Positions 35,057 through 47,439 are shown, numbered from the stretch's first letter. The stretch is 64,000 nucleotides of DNA from Vitis vinifera (GCF_030704535.1 NC_081808.1:22943501-23007500); one strand, 5' to 3'. The notes: generated from the letters alone by a model not told the origin. Translations and numbers: made by a program.

Positions 35057-37488
35057 CTACTCTGACAAGGACCCCGCCACATCGATCACAAACCTATACC
35101 TGACATCAGATTTGGCAAGTCGCTCCATGGCAGTGTTTATGTAATCCATCCTTATCATCTCGATATCTGCAGTAATGTTGTGCTTGGCACAGAACTCCAG
35201 CATTTCCTGTGTCTCTTTCGTGCTTCCTATATTACTTCCCCCAACAAGCTTCCGCCCTAAAATCAAGCATCATAATGGAAAACGGGGTACATAAGAACGC
35301 ATCCTTAGGGTCCATCGATGGAGTGTCGCATGTGTTTAATTATGCAAGTATAGCTCACCCAAGACCAGAGGGAAGATAGGCAGCTCCAGGGGCTTTTCGG
35401 GCAAGCCCAGAGTGATCAGCTTTCCATTCACCTTGAGCAGCCCAAGAAGAGGACCCAGGGGATGGACTGCAGCCACCGTGTCGATGATGTAGTCCATGGT
35501 ACCTAAAGCTGCCTGCACGGTCCAATCCAATTCAAGTTTTCTTAGAACTCTCATCCAGGGAAAGTATTTTGTCAAGCTAATTCCATGGAGTACTCATAAG
35601 TCATACCTTCATTTTTGTAGGGTCAGTGGAGAGAAGGAAGGCATCGGCGCCGAGCCTTTTGATGGCGTCATCCTTTTTATTTGGCGAGGCACTGATAATA
35701 GTAACTTTGTGCCCGAATGCCTTGCCTATCTTCACCGCAACATGACCGAGGCCTCCAAGCCCAGACACACCCAGATGCTTGCCTGCCTGAGTCATTCCAT
35801 AGTATTTCATTGGGCTGTAGACTGTGATCCCAGCACAGAGTAGGGGCGCACCGGCAGCCAAGGGTAGGTTATCAGGGAAGCGAAGAACAAAGTGCTGATC
35901 AACCACCACCATATTAGAGTAACCACCATAGTTCTTGGTGCCATCATGATATATGGAGTTGTAAGCGAACATCATTTTGGGGCAGTAATTCTCCAAGCCC
36001 TGCTTGCAACTCTCACACGACCTGCAGGACCCAACCATCACCCCCACCCCAACTTTGTCACCCAATTTGAATTTCTTCACATTCTTCCCCAGTTTGGTCA
36101 CTATGCCCGTGAATTCATGCCTGCACGACAACACTTAAACTGCTGTTTTCTTTTCTAGAGTATGATTTCTTCATATATGCAATATTAATCAGTAATCACA
36201 GAGGAAAAATAAAAGAATGTAAATCCACAAACTTCGAAGTGAAGAGAGAATACCCGGGAATAATGGGGTACCTAGTGAAACCCCAGTCGTTCTTAATAGA
36301 ATGCAAGTCTGTATGGCAAACTCCACAGAAAAGGACTCTTACTGTGACATCATCAGGACTATTTTCTCTGCCAAGGATTTAAGAAATATTCCAATCAGGA
36401 AATGGTAATTAATAGCAATACTAGAAACTCCAACATGTAATAATAATAACTAAAATGTTTGGATTGAGTTTGCTTATATGCTTAAAACAATCAATTTACC
36501 ATAACAAGATAATAAAAACTTAAATTAACCACACAAAATTAAACAAAAAGCCAATCAACTTATCAAAATAGCATAATAAGGGTTAGAGCACGTTTGATAG
36601 TGATAATTGAAAGTGTTTATAATATTTTCAATATTTGAAAGATACAAATTTTCAAATGTTTAAAAGTCTAAAAACACTTTCTATAATTATTATTAAATGC
36701 ATTATTAAAAAGTCTAAAAAAAAAAAATTCAAGAAGTGAGTAGATATATTTTCATGTATAAAAATAAAGGTATTTAATTTTGTAAGGGATTCTCTTGAAT
36801 CACCTTTTTTTTTTAATTCTTATTTTAACAATAATAAAATTCCACATGTCAAATTATAAAAGTGTTTTTTTTTTATCTTTTTTTATTATTTAAAGTACAT
36901 TTGGTACTAATTTTAAAAATTATTTTTAAAATTTTTAATACTTTAATGATAAAAATTTTAAATATTAAAAAAATTAGAAGTGTTTCTTAAAATCACTATA
37001 TCTCTTATTTTATTTTTCACTTTAAAGAATCATTTATTTTATTTCCCAATTTTAAAGGAATCAAAAGAAAGAAGTGGTGACTCCCTCTATCTTATTCTTT
37101 CTTTTTGGTTTCCTAAATTTGAAGTTAGTGGAGAAAATAGAATGAATAGAAAAAGAAAGAAAATGTTACATCTCTAACTAACCAAATTCCTATCATACGA
37201 TCTTTGATGAAGCAAAAAATCTATGGAGAAATAAACACTAAAGATGAAAAGAAAAAAGATGGACATACAAGGAAACCGAAAAAAAAACTGTGTTATTACC
37301 TTTGAGATTCCGTAATATTTTCTAATTAAACATAGAAATAAATTGCAATATGCAAAAAAAATAACACAGAAAAATAGAAAAAGAAAGTGCCTTCTGGAGA
37401 AATGAAAGGGAGAGAGGATCCCAGAAGGGTCTCTTGCAGCCCAGCCAAAGGCCTTCTGTGGGTGTTCTTCTTGTGGGGATTTGGCCAT
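35057..37488 (-). CDS. Cinnamyl alcohol dehydrogenase-like (CAD9/mannitol dehydrogenase type), copy 2
   Basis: Five exons, 37488-37391, 36367-36254, 36120-35607, 35512-35359 and 35256-35057, have the same sizes as in copy 1 (98, 114, 514, 154 and 200 bp) and give 359 residues. All zinc ligands (C50, H72, E73, C103, C106, C109, C117, C166) and the GLGGLG loop are present. The protein starts [20 protein letters not shown]. Intron 1 begins with GC (AGAAG|GCACTT) where copy 1 has GT (AGAAG|GTGCTT). Intron 1 is also much longer here, about 1 kb, and very AT-rich. The reading frame is intact, so the GC donor is probably used. Substrate specificity is unknown. Confidence 0.93.
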
Positions 37489-37567
37489 GCTCTCTCTATT
37501 CTCTACACACGCTAGAGTGAAGAATGGGAGTTATGTTTTGGATATGGGATTCACATGGGAGGTGTGG

Positions 37568-37577
37568 TTTATAAATA
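37568..37577 (-). promoter_or_regulatory. TATA box of CAD copy 2
   Basis: The minus strand reads CTATTTATAAA about 85 bases before the start codon at 37488. Confidence 0.5.
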
Positions 37578-38131
37578 GTAAAAGCCAAGAGAAAACCGAC
37601 TGTATGATTTTAGTGTGCTTCCAAAATTGCACAGATAGCAAAGCCAAAGTTGGGTTAAAGCTAAAAGGGATTGCACTTTATGATGTCATCCCTAGTACTT
37701 TAATTTTGGGTGCATATCTAAACATGGAACCAAAGAGAGAATATGGAAAGTTTCGTGTCCACTTCTCCCACCAAATAAGATATGGTAGACGGTATGAGTT
37801 TGGTAGTAAGAAACATTTTTAATATTTAAAATTTTTTATTTTTAAAACATTAAAAAAATTAAAATAATTTTTTATAATTATATATTTAACGCACTTTAAT
37901 TTTTATGCCAATTATTTTAGTTTGATATCATATATTAAACATAAGAAATTTTGGTTATGTGAAATCAACCCATCGTCAATGAGCTGAAAAAAATTCCTGA
38001 GACCATAAAAATTAAGTCTCTAAAAAAATAAAAAATAAAAAATCAAATTAAATCAAACTAAATTTGGTTGTAAAGAGAATAAAATCCATACCTCTTTTAT
38101 TAGTAAATTTGGTTAATTATAGAGATAAATT

Positions 38132-38665
38132 TAAGGGTCTCCAAAAAGCCCGCGGCCCAAGCCCGCCAGGCCCAAGCCCAGCCCGAGCCCGTTTATGGGC
38201 AGGCCGGGCCGCTGGCCTAAATTTAGGCCTGGAGGGCCGGCCCGACCTGTAGGCCTGCCCTTAGGCTCGACCCTTTAAAAAAAAACTACAAAAATAAAAA
38301 GTATTAAAAAAAAATATTCATTTCAAAATTTTATTCATTGAATGTATAATTACATTTGAAAATGTGGGAAAAGTTTACATCACTACAAAATAAATACATC
38401 CCAACTAGGTTGTCACCTATTTATTTTTATATATATATAACTAACTCAATTAATAAACATAAAAAGAATGAAATTCAGTTGGTTAGAATCTTGAAGTTTA
38501 AACATGAGGGGAGGGGTTCGAATCCCCTCCTCTCCCTTCTCTTGGTTTTTTTTAAAGTCATTTTGGCTTATTTCAAAAAGCCTGCCAGCCCGCTAGCCTG
38601 CGGGCTCATAGGCCGGGCCGCGGGCCTAGCATTTTAGCATGGCCCGGCCCGGTTGGAGACCCCTA
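38132..38665. mobile_element. hAT-type MITE with 8-bp target duplication
   Basis: The ends are inverted repeats TA(A/G)GGGTCTCCAA. The 8-bp duplication GATAAATT lies at 38124-38131 and 38666-38673. Eight-base duplications and TA-GGG ends fit the hAT superfamily. The 534-bp element has strongly GC-rich subterminal parts made of repeated GGCCC/GCGGGC words, in contrast to its AT-rich core and surroundings. No transposase is present. The core holds a tRNA-like stretch, listed separately. Confidence 0.88.
38466..38535 (+). other. tRNA-like segment (A and B box) inside the hAT MITE
   Basis: TTCAGTTGGTTAGAATC (38474-38490) resembles a tRNA D arm/A box. GGTTCGAATCC (38515-38525) is a perfect B box and T loop, with GGGG/CCCC closing stems. 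The anticodon stem and the acceptor stem do not form. This is a decayed tRNA or the head of a tRNA-derived SINE, not a working tRNA gene. Confidence 0.6.
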
Positions 38666-39534
38666 GATAAATTGTTAAGATTGTTTTATATTTTCATTTT
38701 TGAAGAAAATGAAAATGAGGCCCCAAACATGTTTCAACGGTGGATTTTCCATTTTTGTTTTTTTTTTAAATTGAGTTTAAAAAAAATGAAAAAAGTGAAG
38801 TAAACGGAACATAAATATTCCAAATATATAAGTGGATATATTTTTATGTTAAAATATTTTAGTTAATTGATCATAATTATATTAAAATATTTTAACATAA
38901 AAACATAGTAAAAAAGAATAATAAATAAATATTATATAATAATAATAAATATATTCTTCCCACATTTATAGCTTTTTAATGAGCAGGCTTTCCTTCTACT
39001 CACATTTACAGTTTCTTAGTTTTTGTAAGTTGTAACTGAGACGTTTGCACTTCTTAATTTCCAGCCAAGTTACCGATTGTGTGGTTGAACTACTAGATTG
39101 GATGATTTCGTTGGTCCTCTAAAAAGGAGATACCCTTGAATGCACGAGACATGGATTATTGGGTCTTTTGTATCCCATGACACCTTTGGAAAAATATATG
39201 AAGCCTTCGCAAATCTATTGAAGAAGCTTTTATATGTTAATACATGTACTATTTTTTTATTTTTTTTTAAGCATATAGAAACCATAACAATAGAAAAGTT
39301 TGCAAATATTATATTATGCATGACTTCAAATGCACCTGAAAAATTAATTATAATCGACATAGAAGGACAGGGCAATGCAAACTTGATAGGCCAAGGTAAA
39401 CTTTCTCTCACTAATATTTTATTTCATCAAATGATAGAAAAATCATATTGCAATAACCATTTTATGAAGGAAATTAATGAAAATATAAAACAAGCATGAT
39501 GGCTAAGAAGGAAATTAGATTTTAATTAAAATAT

Positions 39535-41040
39535 AAAATTTTATTTTAAACATGTCATGAATAGTCTCAATTCACTTAATGAAATTTTATTCAATTCCTT
39601 CAATGAAATATATTTCTTTTATAAAAAGGAGTATTTATATATGATTGTAATTACATTCCTTGCCTTATGTTTAAATTATTTTATAAAAAGAAATATTAAT
39701 AAACTTATATGTGATTGCAATTAGATTGTTTAGATTATATTTAGTTATCATAAAGTTCTAAAGAAAAAAGAAATATTATGGAAAATGATTTCTTATATTT
39801 AATTGTATTATAAAACTATGAGAAAATTAAATATAAAAATTACAAAAAATTTATACATTTTTAAATTATTTAATTTTTATATAAAAATTTAAAATAAGTT
39901 AAATAAGTTTGAAATAGTATATAAAAATAATTTATAATTGATTTTAAATCTATTCTTTATTTTCTTATCTTTTTCTTTCCTCTTATTTTTCCTTCCTATT
40001 TTGTTTCTTTCACATTTTTCAAGAACCAAGTATAGTCTTATAGAATAATAATAAAAAAAAAAAAGTCAATAGGAATATTTTTATAAATATTTTAGTGAAA
40101 AAGTTATAAGAGATATGAGTTTGTAAGCACTATATGTGGTAGATAGGAAATGTGAAGAAAAGCCAAAGACACCCTATGGAGTACCCTTGTTCCATTAAGT
40201 ATAAATGTGAGAAAGGATGAGAGACACTTGATGGTTGCTAAGAGCTCCTAGTTCAAGATAGAAATACAAAAGATAAGAAAAAATTAAATATTTCGAGATC
40301 CAAAAGTTGCATTTGTTTCTATTCTCTATTATATAATGAAATTTTCTTTTTCATCCATAGAAGTTGAAATATGGAAGAGGACATAATTGACCGAATCAAA
40401 CCTTGTATGATTTATAGATGATTTTACTTGTATGTTCTTCTTATTAACATGTTTGCATCATAGTTTCCACATGCCCAACATAAGAGAGCTCATCTTGTTG
40501 GTCTTGAGTTGTCATGCTCTACCCACAAATTGCTCTAGAATTTTCCAAGTCCATAAATGACATCTTTTCTACATAGTAGTTTGAGTTGTATAAGCTACTC
40601 ATAGGTGTTGGCAAAAAGTCCTAATTCATCCTAACACAATACTCAAACTTTAGCGTTTAGAGCTCATAGGGTATAAAACTTTTAATATCTAACTATTTCA
40701 TAATATAAAAAATTCATGCTAGTTTTGATAGATCATAATACTGCCATTAGAAGCAAGTGATATATCTCTATTTTTATTTCGAAGTAGGAAATCCTATCAC
40801 AATTAGCAAATATAGACTTAACATTTCATAAAATTAATAGATTTGATAGAGGTTAATTACAATTTACATGGTATTCATGTCAACAACCTTGAATAGTTTA
40901 TCAATAAGCTCATCTTAATTTTTTTGACAAATTGTTTTAAAAATAAATTAATTTATAATTGGTTTTATTTTAAGTCTTAAATTAGTGAAATGAAAATAAT
41001 TTTTAAAAATAATTAATTTATAATCCATATAACCTTCATT
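39535..41040. repeat. Segmental duplication, unit A (left part)
   Basis: This AT-rich stretch, from CATGTCATGAATAGTCTCAA (near 39551) to about 41040, matches 57120-58560 in the same order, including the words CCCAACATAAGAGAGCTCAT and TCATCCTAACACAATACTCA. A shorter match lies at 45770-46290. It has no coding content. Confidence 0.75.
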
Positions 41041-41049
41041 TTGTGACAG

Positions 41050-41220
41050 CATGGGCGTCAATCAAAAGTCTTTTGATTGCCTCATCCTCTGTACTTTGTC
41101 GTGGCACTAACGACTATAAGCTTTTGAGCCCACATGCTTCCTCTTGAGTTATTCCATACTTATTGGGTTACACTCTAATTCCAACACAAATCATAGACAG
41201 ATCATTAACCAGATGTACCG
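41050..41220 (-). pseudogene. Decayed CAD exon 3 fragment
   Basis: The sequence follows CAD exon 3 on the minus strand: words such as TTTTGATTGCCTCATCCT, GTTATTCCATACTTATTGGG and AATTCCAACACAAATC match the corresponding parts of both intact CAD genes. It is heavily mutated and has internal gaps. Confidence 0.65.
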
Positions 41221-41317
41221 ATAGCTAAGAATCGCGTATTTTTAAAGCATTGATACCACGATTAGACAACTCAAAATATTTAAAATTAAGAAAGTTAATA
41301 GAATAAATGATACATTC

Positions 41318-41860
41318 GTGGCCATCCCTTTACAGCAACATGTACAGACAACTGAAGCATCCGTTGTGGAAGAGCCCAATACACCTAAAGTACCTCCCAC
41401 GGAAGAGCCCAATGTTGTCACTCAGCTAGTCACCAAGCATTCCAAGGCCCAGTCCAACTCAGGCCCACGCAGGCCCAGAAAACCACCAACTTGGATGAAC
41501 GACTACGTCGTGTAAGGAAAGGGACGTGAAGCTCCGATTTTATCTTTTGGTTTGTTTTTTTTATTTTTCCTACAATTTACTATTTCTGGTTGTAACCAAT
41601 TCTATTAGACGGTTGTGTCGCTTTGGTTTTGATTTTCCCAAGAGAAGGCATAAAACTCTCGGGAGAGGTCTGCATGAATTATGCTATGAGAGTTTGGGAT
41701 CTGAACTTTTTTCTCTTTTCCTTATTCTTCCTTTTTCTGCTCAACCTTTTCTCTGTTTTCTCCCTTCTTCGTTCTGGAGATATCGGAGCTGACACTCGCT
41801 CGAAAAGTGCCCTTGTGCTAACCGGTCAATTTGCAGGAAGAACGTATCAATAAATGAAGC
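41318..41860 (+). mobile_element. LTR-retrotransposon fragment (polyprotein C-terminal end and possible LTR part)
   Basis: A 65-codon frame at 41318-41515 ends in RRPRKPPTWMNDYVV, a basic-aromatic tail like those closing some plant LTR-element polyproteins. The following 340 bp lack coding sequence and may be 3' LTR DNA. It is a broken fossil fragment of uncertain family lying between unit A pieces. Confidence 0.4.
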
Positions 41861-42599
41861 AAGACTTAAAATTATATTTGAACAAACTCAAATTCTTCCA
41901 TTATAATTGAATTTTTATTTTACCATTTGTTGGATAAGGAGAGGGAATACCAAGAAGGATCTTTTCTAAATTTTGTCAAACATATAATTTTTTTTTTCAA
42001 AAATACTTTTTAAGATAAAAACGGTTTTGGAATCATTACCAAATAGGCTGTAAATCACTTTATCATTCTTTTAACAAAATCATAATAGCTTTTCAAAGGT
42101 ATAAATAATCATTCACTACCAAAAAGGAGAGAAAATGTTCTTAGGGCATATGCATAAGTTTTTATTGAGACAAAAAATTTCAATTTGAAGGGAAGAGGCT
42201 TCACCCCTTATATGTTACGATCATGAAAAAACTAAAACTCATATTAAAGGAAAAAATAAAAGATGATATAAGACACACAAATGGAAGAGAGCAATTGCAC
42301 ATAATCATAATTATAAGAATCTAATTCAATTAATATTTTCATAAATTAAGAGCAATTAAATATTAATAATATTTAATATTTTTAATTTAAAAATAAAATT
42401 TTTCTTGCTTTTAATACATTTATTATTCATTTATTTGTATAATACAAAAATATGTAAATTTAATAATAAAAGAATTTTTTTCACTATCAAATTATCAAAC
42501 TTTTCAAATTTAATATTATTTAATCTAATCTAATTCAACATATTTATTAATAAGATAAAAAATGAATATTATACTTTAACTTAGACATTAAAAGAGAGC

Positions 42600-43010
42600 A
42601 AGCACAACTTATTGGTGAATCAATCACGGTGGCAATATCTTGAATCCTCTTAAAAGCAGACAGTGATATATCTGGTAATTTTCAAAGTTGCAGCGGTGTC
42701 AATTTTTGGAAAATTTGGTTTGATTTTTCATATTAGATGTGACTTCGTTGGAATCTTGTAAGTTTCATGGTTTGAATTTCTTTCTCTCCTACATTATACC
42801 TGATAACGACAGCTTAATTCATCAATTCGAAACAACCCAAAGCATGCATGATTTATTTCAAAATTCAGATAGGAAAGAAAAGTTAAATAGGTGGAGAGTT
42901 CTAGCTGGAGGAAAGAGGAGTGAGGGTTCCAAAGGGTTCTTCACAGCAACATGGCCAAGCCCCCACCAAGTCCTACCACATTTAAATGCTTGCCTGCTCG
43001 AGTTATTCAA
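42600..43010. repeat. Unit A, gene-proximal part, with a CAD exon 3 shred
   Basis: This segment matches 49570-49970 and 58790-59160 in order. At 42935-43010 it passes into a CAD exon 3 shred (minus strand) containing CAGCAACATGGCCAAGCCCC and AATGCTTGCCTGCTCGAGTT. Confidence 0.7.
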
Positions 43011-43129
43011 TTTTGGTTATATATATATATATGTGTGTGTTGTAGTATGTGGCTCATATTCGAGTGAAAGACATATGGAGAAAAAAAAATGAGCAAATGC
43101 GGAAGCGAAGTGTAACGGAGCGGAGTGAC

Positions 43130-43400
43130 AACATTTGTCATTCAGACTTGTATTTCTATTGTTATGGACGAATGATTGCCTCCCGTGATATGGTTTAGGG
43201 GTATTTTTGAAATTTTATTCCAAAAGTTAGTATAAATACCCTTTTATGTAACTCTAATTTGATATATAGTGAAAACATGGACAATTTGTCGAATCACGTT
43301 AAATTTACATAATCTTTTTTTCTCGTTTTCTTTACTTTTTACCATAAATCGTTGCAAAGATTATAAGTATATATATCATTTCATTTTTGTTATGTGCAAT
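43130..43400 (+). mobile_element. Possible copia-type LTR fragment
   Basis: Words such as TTAGTATAAATACCC, ATATATAGTGAAAAC and TTGTCGAATCACGTTAAATT occur in the order usual for the 3' half of plant copia LTRs. Relative to unit B, about 450 bp (roughly 43035-43485) are extra here, so this is probably an insertion. It is a fossil with unclear ends. Confidence 0.4.
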
Positions 43401-43605
43401 GTTCGATAGAAAAATGATCACACGGCAATAAACCTTGCTCAACTATTATTGATCAACGTAGGTATACGTTTTATTGCACTTCAACTGTCAACGTACTTTG
43501 TACGCATTTAGCAAAGAACCGGTAAAATAGAACAAATTTCATGATAGAAGGGCTAAAACAAAGACCCTAAAAAAATTTGATGCAAAGAAAATAACTAAAA
43601 TGAAG

Positions 43606-45169
43606 CTAATGAGTCTTATTTTGATCATCCAATAGTGGGAGCTTCCCACAGTCATAGTCTGCAATGCCAATAAGCCTCTTCAAAACAAACCTATAAAATA
43701 TCATATCTCTGAACATCTTCATCAACCATCCTTCTCTGCCTACCTGCGCCCACCCTGAAAAATATGACCCTGCTATCAACCAAGCAGCGCGCCACCTCCT
43801 TTCCTTCACGTATCCCTCTATGGCTTCGGCCACCGCTCCTGGCACCAGCCTCCCGTTATCAATGAATGATTTTCCGATGTGGCGGCCTAGGACAACTGCG
43901 TCCTCCAGGGCTGCACAACCACCCTGGCCTAGGTCAGGGGTCATTGGGTGCATGGCATCACCTACCACTGTCATGTTCCCTTTGCTTACATTTCCAAATA
44001 TGAGGTCCCATGGAAGTCTCAGCCTCAGTGGAGCCAAAGTCAAGGTAGAAAGATCGCAGTGGCGGACCACTTCAGCGTATATTGGAGGGAGGTCCTTGGC
44101 ATAATTCTCAATCACTTGTTTTTGTATTTCTTGCGGGTCTTTTGTCATGGTCTCACCTGACATCAAAATGATATCATTTATGTTTATAAAGCAAGGACAA
44201 TAATGTGAGTAATGTCATGAACAAAAAATTTCCAGCCAAGCCACAGTGTTACACCGGCTTGGAATTGCCACTAGTGACCTGAATTTTACTCAGAGATATT
44301 GGCATAAAGTTGTGGCGATAACAAAACCAACCTTTAGGAGTATTGAAAGTGAGGAACCAGTAAATATCTTTATCATTTAGAGGGACGATGCCAGCCCTTT
44401 TGCCCACATCCAAAAATTGCAGCACATGCTCACGCACGCCATGACCCTCTGGAAACACCGCCAGCGCAACCACAGACGATCGACCTGAGTTCACCGGCTC
44501 GGTCAGTCCCAATTTACGAGCCACAAACGAGTTCACCCCATCACACCCTATCAAAACCTGTAACACCCAAAAATGAAAATTCTGGCATTAAAATGAAGAA
44601 TCTATAGTAATCACCATTATGTGATGCAGATAAGCCAATGCACATGGGGCTCAACATGGGCTGACGTTACATACCTTGGTTGTAATCACAGTTCCATCTT
44701 CCAAGCGTATGGTATATGGACCTTCTTGGGCCTGGGCTTCAATGGAGATGGGCTTGGATGAGAATCGGATCGAGTGGCGTGGCAGCTCCTCTGCCAGACT
44801 CTCGAGTAACGCCTTGCGATGTACTGTGATGGGTCCACCTCTGCTTCAGATTTGACAACCAATCAGATCATTCCATATTCATTTTAAGTCACGGCGATCA
44901 TCCAATGGGCTCACCCCAGTGGACTCACAAGTCAGAAGTCGGTGGAAGTTAACATAAACCGGAAGATACTATCGAATAAATAGAGGTATTTAATTTTTCG
45001 CATTCTTACCTATTGTTTCTAATGAGGGAGACTTCTTGGACCGCTCCAGTGGCAACATTTGTTATGCACATCCTAGTCACAAACAAAAACATCAATTTAT
45101 AATAATCACAACAATTCTTATCATTTCTAAATAAAATCTGTTTTTGTATGAACATTTTTCTTGTTGATA

Positions 45170-45200
<31 letters not shown>

Positions 45201-45474
45201 GGAACAAATGATATAGGAGGAAAATGAAAGAATAAAAATCATACTTTTCGCGGACGGCATAGAGGGGAGTGAGTTTATGGGCGACACCCAGGGCATCAAG
45301 AGCGAGCCAAGCATTTGGGGCGAGGGTGAGAGCAGCACCAGAGACTCGGAGGCCATCAGATCTCTCCAGCACCAATGCCCTAATCCCCACCCTTTTGAGC
45401 GCGATCGCGGTGGCCAGCCCAGCTATTCCTGCCCCCACTATCACTATTTCTTCCTCCAGTACCATCTTCTCCAT
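43606..45474 (-). CDS. FAD-dependent monooxygenase (MO1/CTF2, UbiH-like), copy 1
   Basis: Five exons, 45474-45245, 45072-45010, 44840-44675, 44557-44332 and 44156-43606, give 411 residues with consistent phases. The FAD-binding GxGxxG is VGAGIAG at residues 13-19. The GCDGVNS (DG) motif is at 157-163. The second FAD motif, GDAMHPMTPDLGQGG, starts at 294. This is the single-component aromatic-ring hydroxylase type (PHBH fold) known in plants as MO1/CTF2 or 'FAD-dependent urate hydroxylase-like'. Substrates of the plant proteins are not established. The start was set at MEKMVLEEE, which is conserved in copy 2; three codons upstream there is another in-frame ATG. The C terminus has no clear targeting signal. 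Copy 2 at 50114-52201 has identical exon sizes. Confidence 0.92.
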
Positions 45475-45533
45475 ATCTCTCACTTCTCTTTAATTTTCTA
45501 TCTTGCATAATCATACCTCTCAACTTGCTCTAT

Positions 45534-45542
45534 CCTTATATA
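45534..45542 (-). promoter_or_regulatory. TATA box of monooxygenase copy 1
   Basis: The minus strand reads TATATAAGG, 60 bases before the start codon. The same site in copy 2 is interrupted by the 3.7-kb foldback element. Confidence 0.7.
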
Positions 45543-45769
45543 CACACTCGTAGAAGATTCAAGCTTGAACTGCACGAAGCCGTCATATTTGACCAAATGG
45601 TTGGGGAGAGGTTATTCCACGGTTTGATGCAAGTGCGTAAAGGACACGTATGGTCCAATATTGCCAAGAGCACTTGTACAATTTTAACATGGCCACTTTC
45701 CGACCTCAATTGACAACCGTGGGTCAACATAGTTTCTTGTTTACATTTTTATTTTTTTTTATTTTTAAC

Positions 45770-46290
45770 ATTAGTCCAACGTGTCGTGAAAGGACTCAAT
45801 TTCTTAAATGGAATATATTTCTTTTATTCAATTCCTTAAATGAAATATATATATATATATTTTTATATAAAAGGAATATTATTATAATTGTTTTCCTTAG
45901 TTTATGTTTGGATTATTTACAATGAGAAATATTCAGAAGTTTACATTAAATTTCTTTGATTATTTGTTTGTCAGGAAGTTCTAAATAAAAAAAAATATTA
46001 GGGAAAATAAATTTTTATATTTGACTCTATCATAAAAAATATAAACAAAAAAATATAATTAAAAGTAGTAAACAATTTATATATTTTTAATTATTTAATT
46101 TTTATATAAAAAATTAAAATAAGTGAAATTTTGAAATGATATATAAAAATAATTTATTAACTTTAAATCTCTTTTTTTTTTCTTTAATCATATTTTCTTT
46201 CAAATTTTTAAAAGCCAAATTAATATTATAAAACAAAGAAATTTCATAGAAATATTTTAGGGAAAAAGTTATGAATGATGTTAAAATTTA
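45770..46290. repeat. Segmental duplication, unit B (left part)
   Basis: The segment matches the beginnings of units A (39560-40110) and C (57130-57670), for example CTCAATTTCTTAAATGGAAT and AGTTATGAATGATGT. The match stops near 46300, shortly before the 0.9-kb hairpin. Confidence 0.65.
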
Positions 46291-46458
46291 GTATACTTTT
46301 AGAGCTGGGGCACGCTCCTGGAAACCGGTCTTTTGAGACTTTTAGGTTCTCTGTTTTTTCACCCTTTTTTGACCTTTCCACCCTTCTGGAAAGTGGGCTG
46401 GCAGGGTGACACGTAGTAGGGGAGAGCTTTTTGAATTTTGCTTTTGACATATTGAAAC

Positions 46459-47359
46459 TGCATTTCTTCCTTCTCCTTCCACCCGCACACCCATCACCGT
46501 CGACCCATTGCCGGCGAATTTGCCGTCTGCCACTCCGTCGGCCACTTCTTCGGCCAGCGGCACCCCCTTTCTCCCTTCCCTTTTTCCTTCTTTCCCTATT
46601 TCTCTTTTCTCTCTCCATTCTACCCACCATACCCATTTTTCCTTTCGTCCAACTACTGCTGCTACTCACTGCCGGCCAGCGACGTCATGGCATCAGTGCG
46701 GCTCATGGCTCGACCTTGTTGCCGATGCCCACGGTTGCCCCCACCAAGACCCATACCTCCAGTTTCTATTTTTTTTTTAAATAACTTTTTAGAAAATAAT
46801 AATAAAAGATGAAGGATGAGAGAGAGAGGCCATTTTGAATAAAAGATTCAAAAGTGGGCCAAAATCCACTTTTGTTTGGTTAAAGAAGTTATTTTTAACC
46901 CAATCTGAAGCTGGTTTTTAAGAGAGCTGTAGGAGTTTGGGTTAAAAATAATCTCTTTAACCACCATCTTTTAAATCTTTTGTTCAAAAGGTCTCTTTCT
47001 CTCCCAGCATCTTTTATTATTATTATTTTTAATTATTTTTTAAAAAATTATTTAAAAAAAATAAGAATTGAAGATGGAGGTGTGAGTCTGGGTGGGGGCA
47101 ACCGTGGGCATTATCAGCAAGGACGGCATGACATCGTTGGCTGGTAATGAGTAACAATCGGAGTTTGAGGAAAGGAAAAATGGGTATGATGGATAGGATG
47201 GAGAGAGAGAAGAGAAATAAGGAAAGAAGAAAACATACAAAAGGAGAAGGGGTTGAAGTCGACTGAAGAAGGGGGAACAGAGTGGCCGATAGTAACGTCG
47301 CCAACGATGGATGGGTCCATGGTGATGGGTGTGCGGGTGGAAGAGAAGGAAGAAATGCA
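46459..47359. mobile_element. Imperfect hairpin (inverted repeat) of about 0.9 kb
   Basis: Two arms of about 430 bp face each other around 46909. The outer words are TGCATTTCTTCCTTCT (left) and its complement ending at 47359. Shared inner words include CCACCCGCACACCCATCACC, ATACCCATTTTTCCTTTC and ATGCCCACGGTTGCCCCCAC. The arms differ by very roughly one base in five. They are far richer in C and G than the surroundings. Frames within are proline- and serine-rich and look like chance. The type is unknown: a foldback element, or an inverted duplication of captured sequence. Confidence 0.7.
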
Positions 47360-47439
47360 TTTTTAATTTTAAAAAATAAAATAGAAGAAGGCTAATTTGA
47401 ACAATTGTTTCAACACAGACCTAAAGTTGATTTTTTGTT

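Noticed and set aside
36590-36985. MITE in intron 1 of CAD copy 2
   Set aside because: A GCACGTTTGATAGTG-like left end is suggestive, but no matching right end or target duplication could be found in the AT-rich sequence.
38466-38535. Functional tRNA gene
   Set aside because: The A and B boxes are good, but the anticodon and acceptor stems do not form.
39070-39499. Overlapping frames of about 115 codons on both strands
   Set aside because: No recognisable family, and frames open on both strands in AT-rich DNA are expected by chance.
46431-47360. Proline- and serine-rich frames on both strands as possible genes
   Set aside because: They mirror each other because of the inverted repeat and show no known domain or start context.
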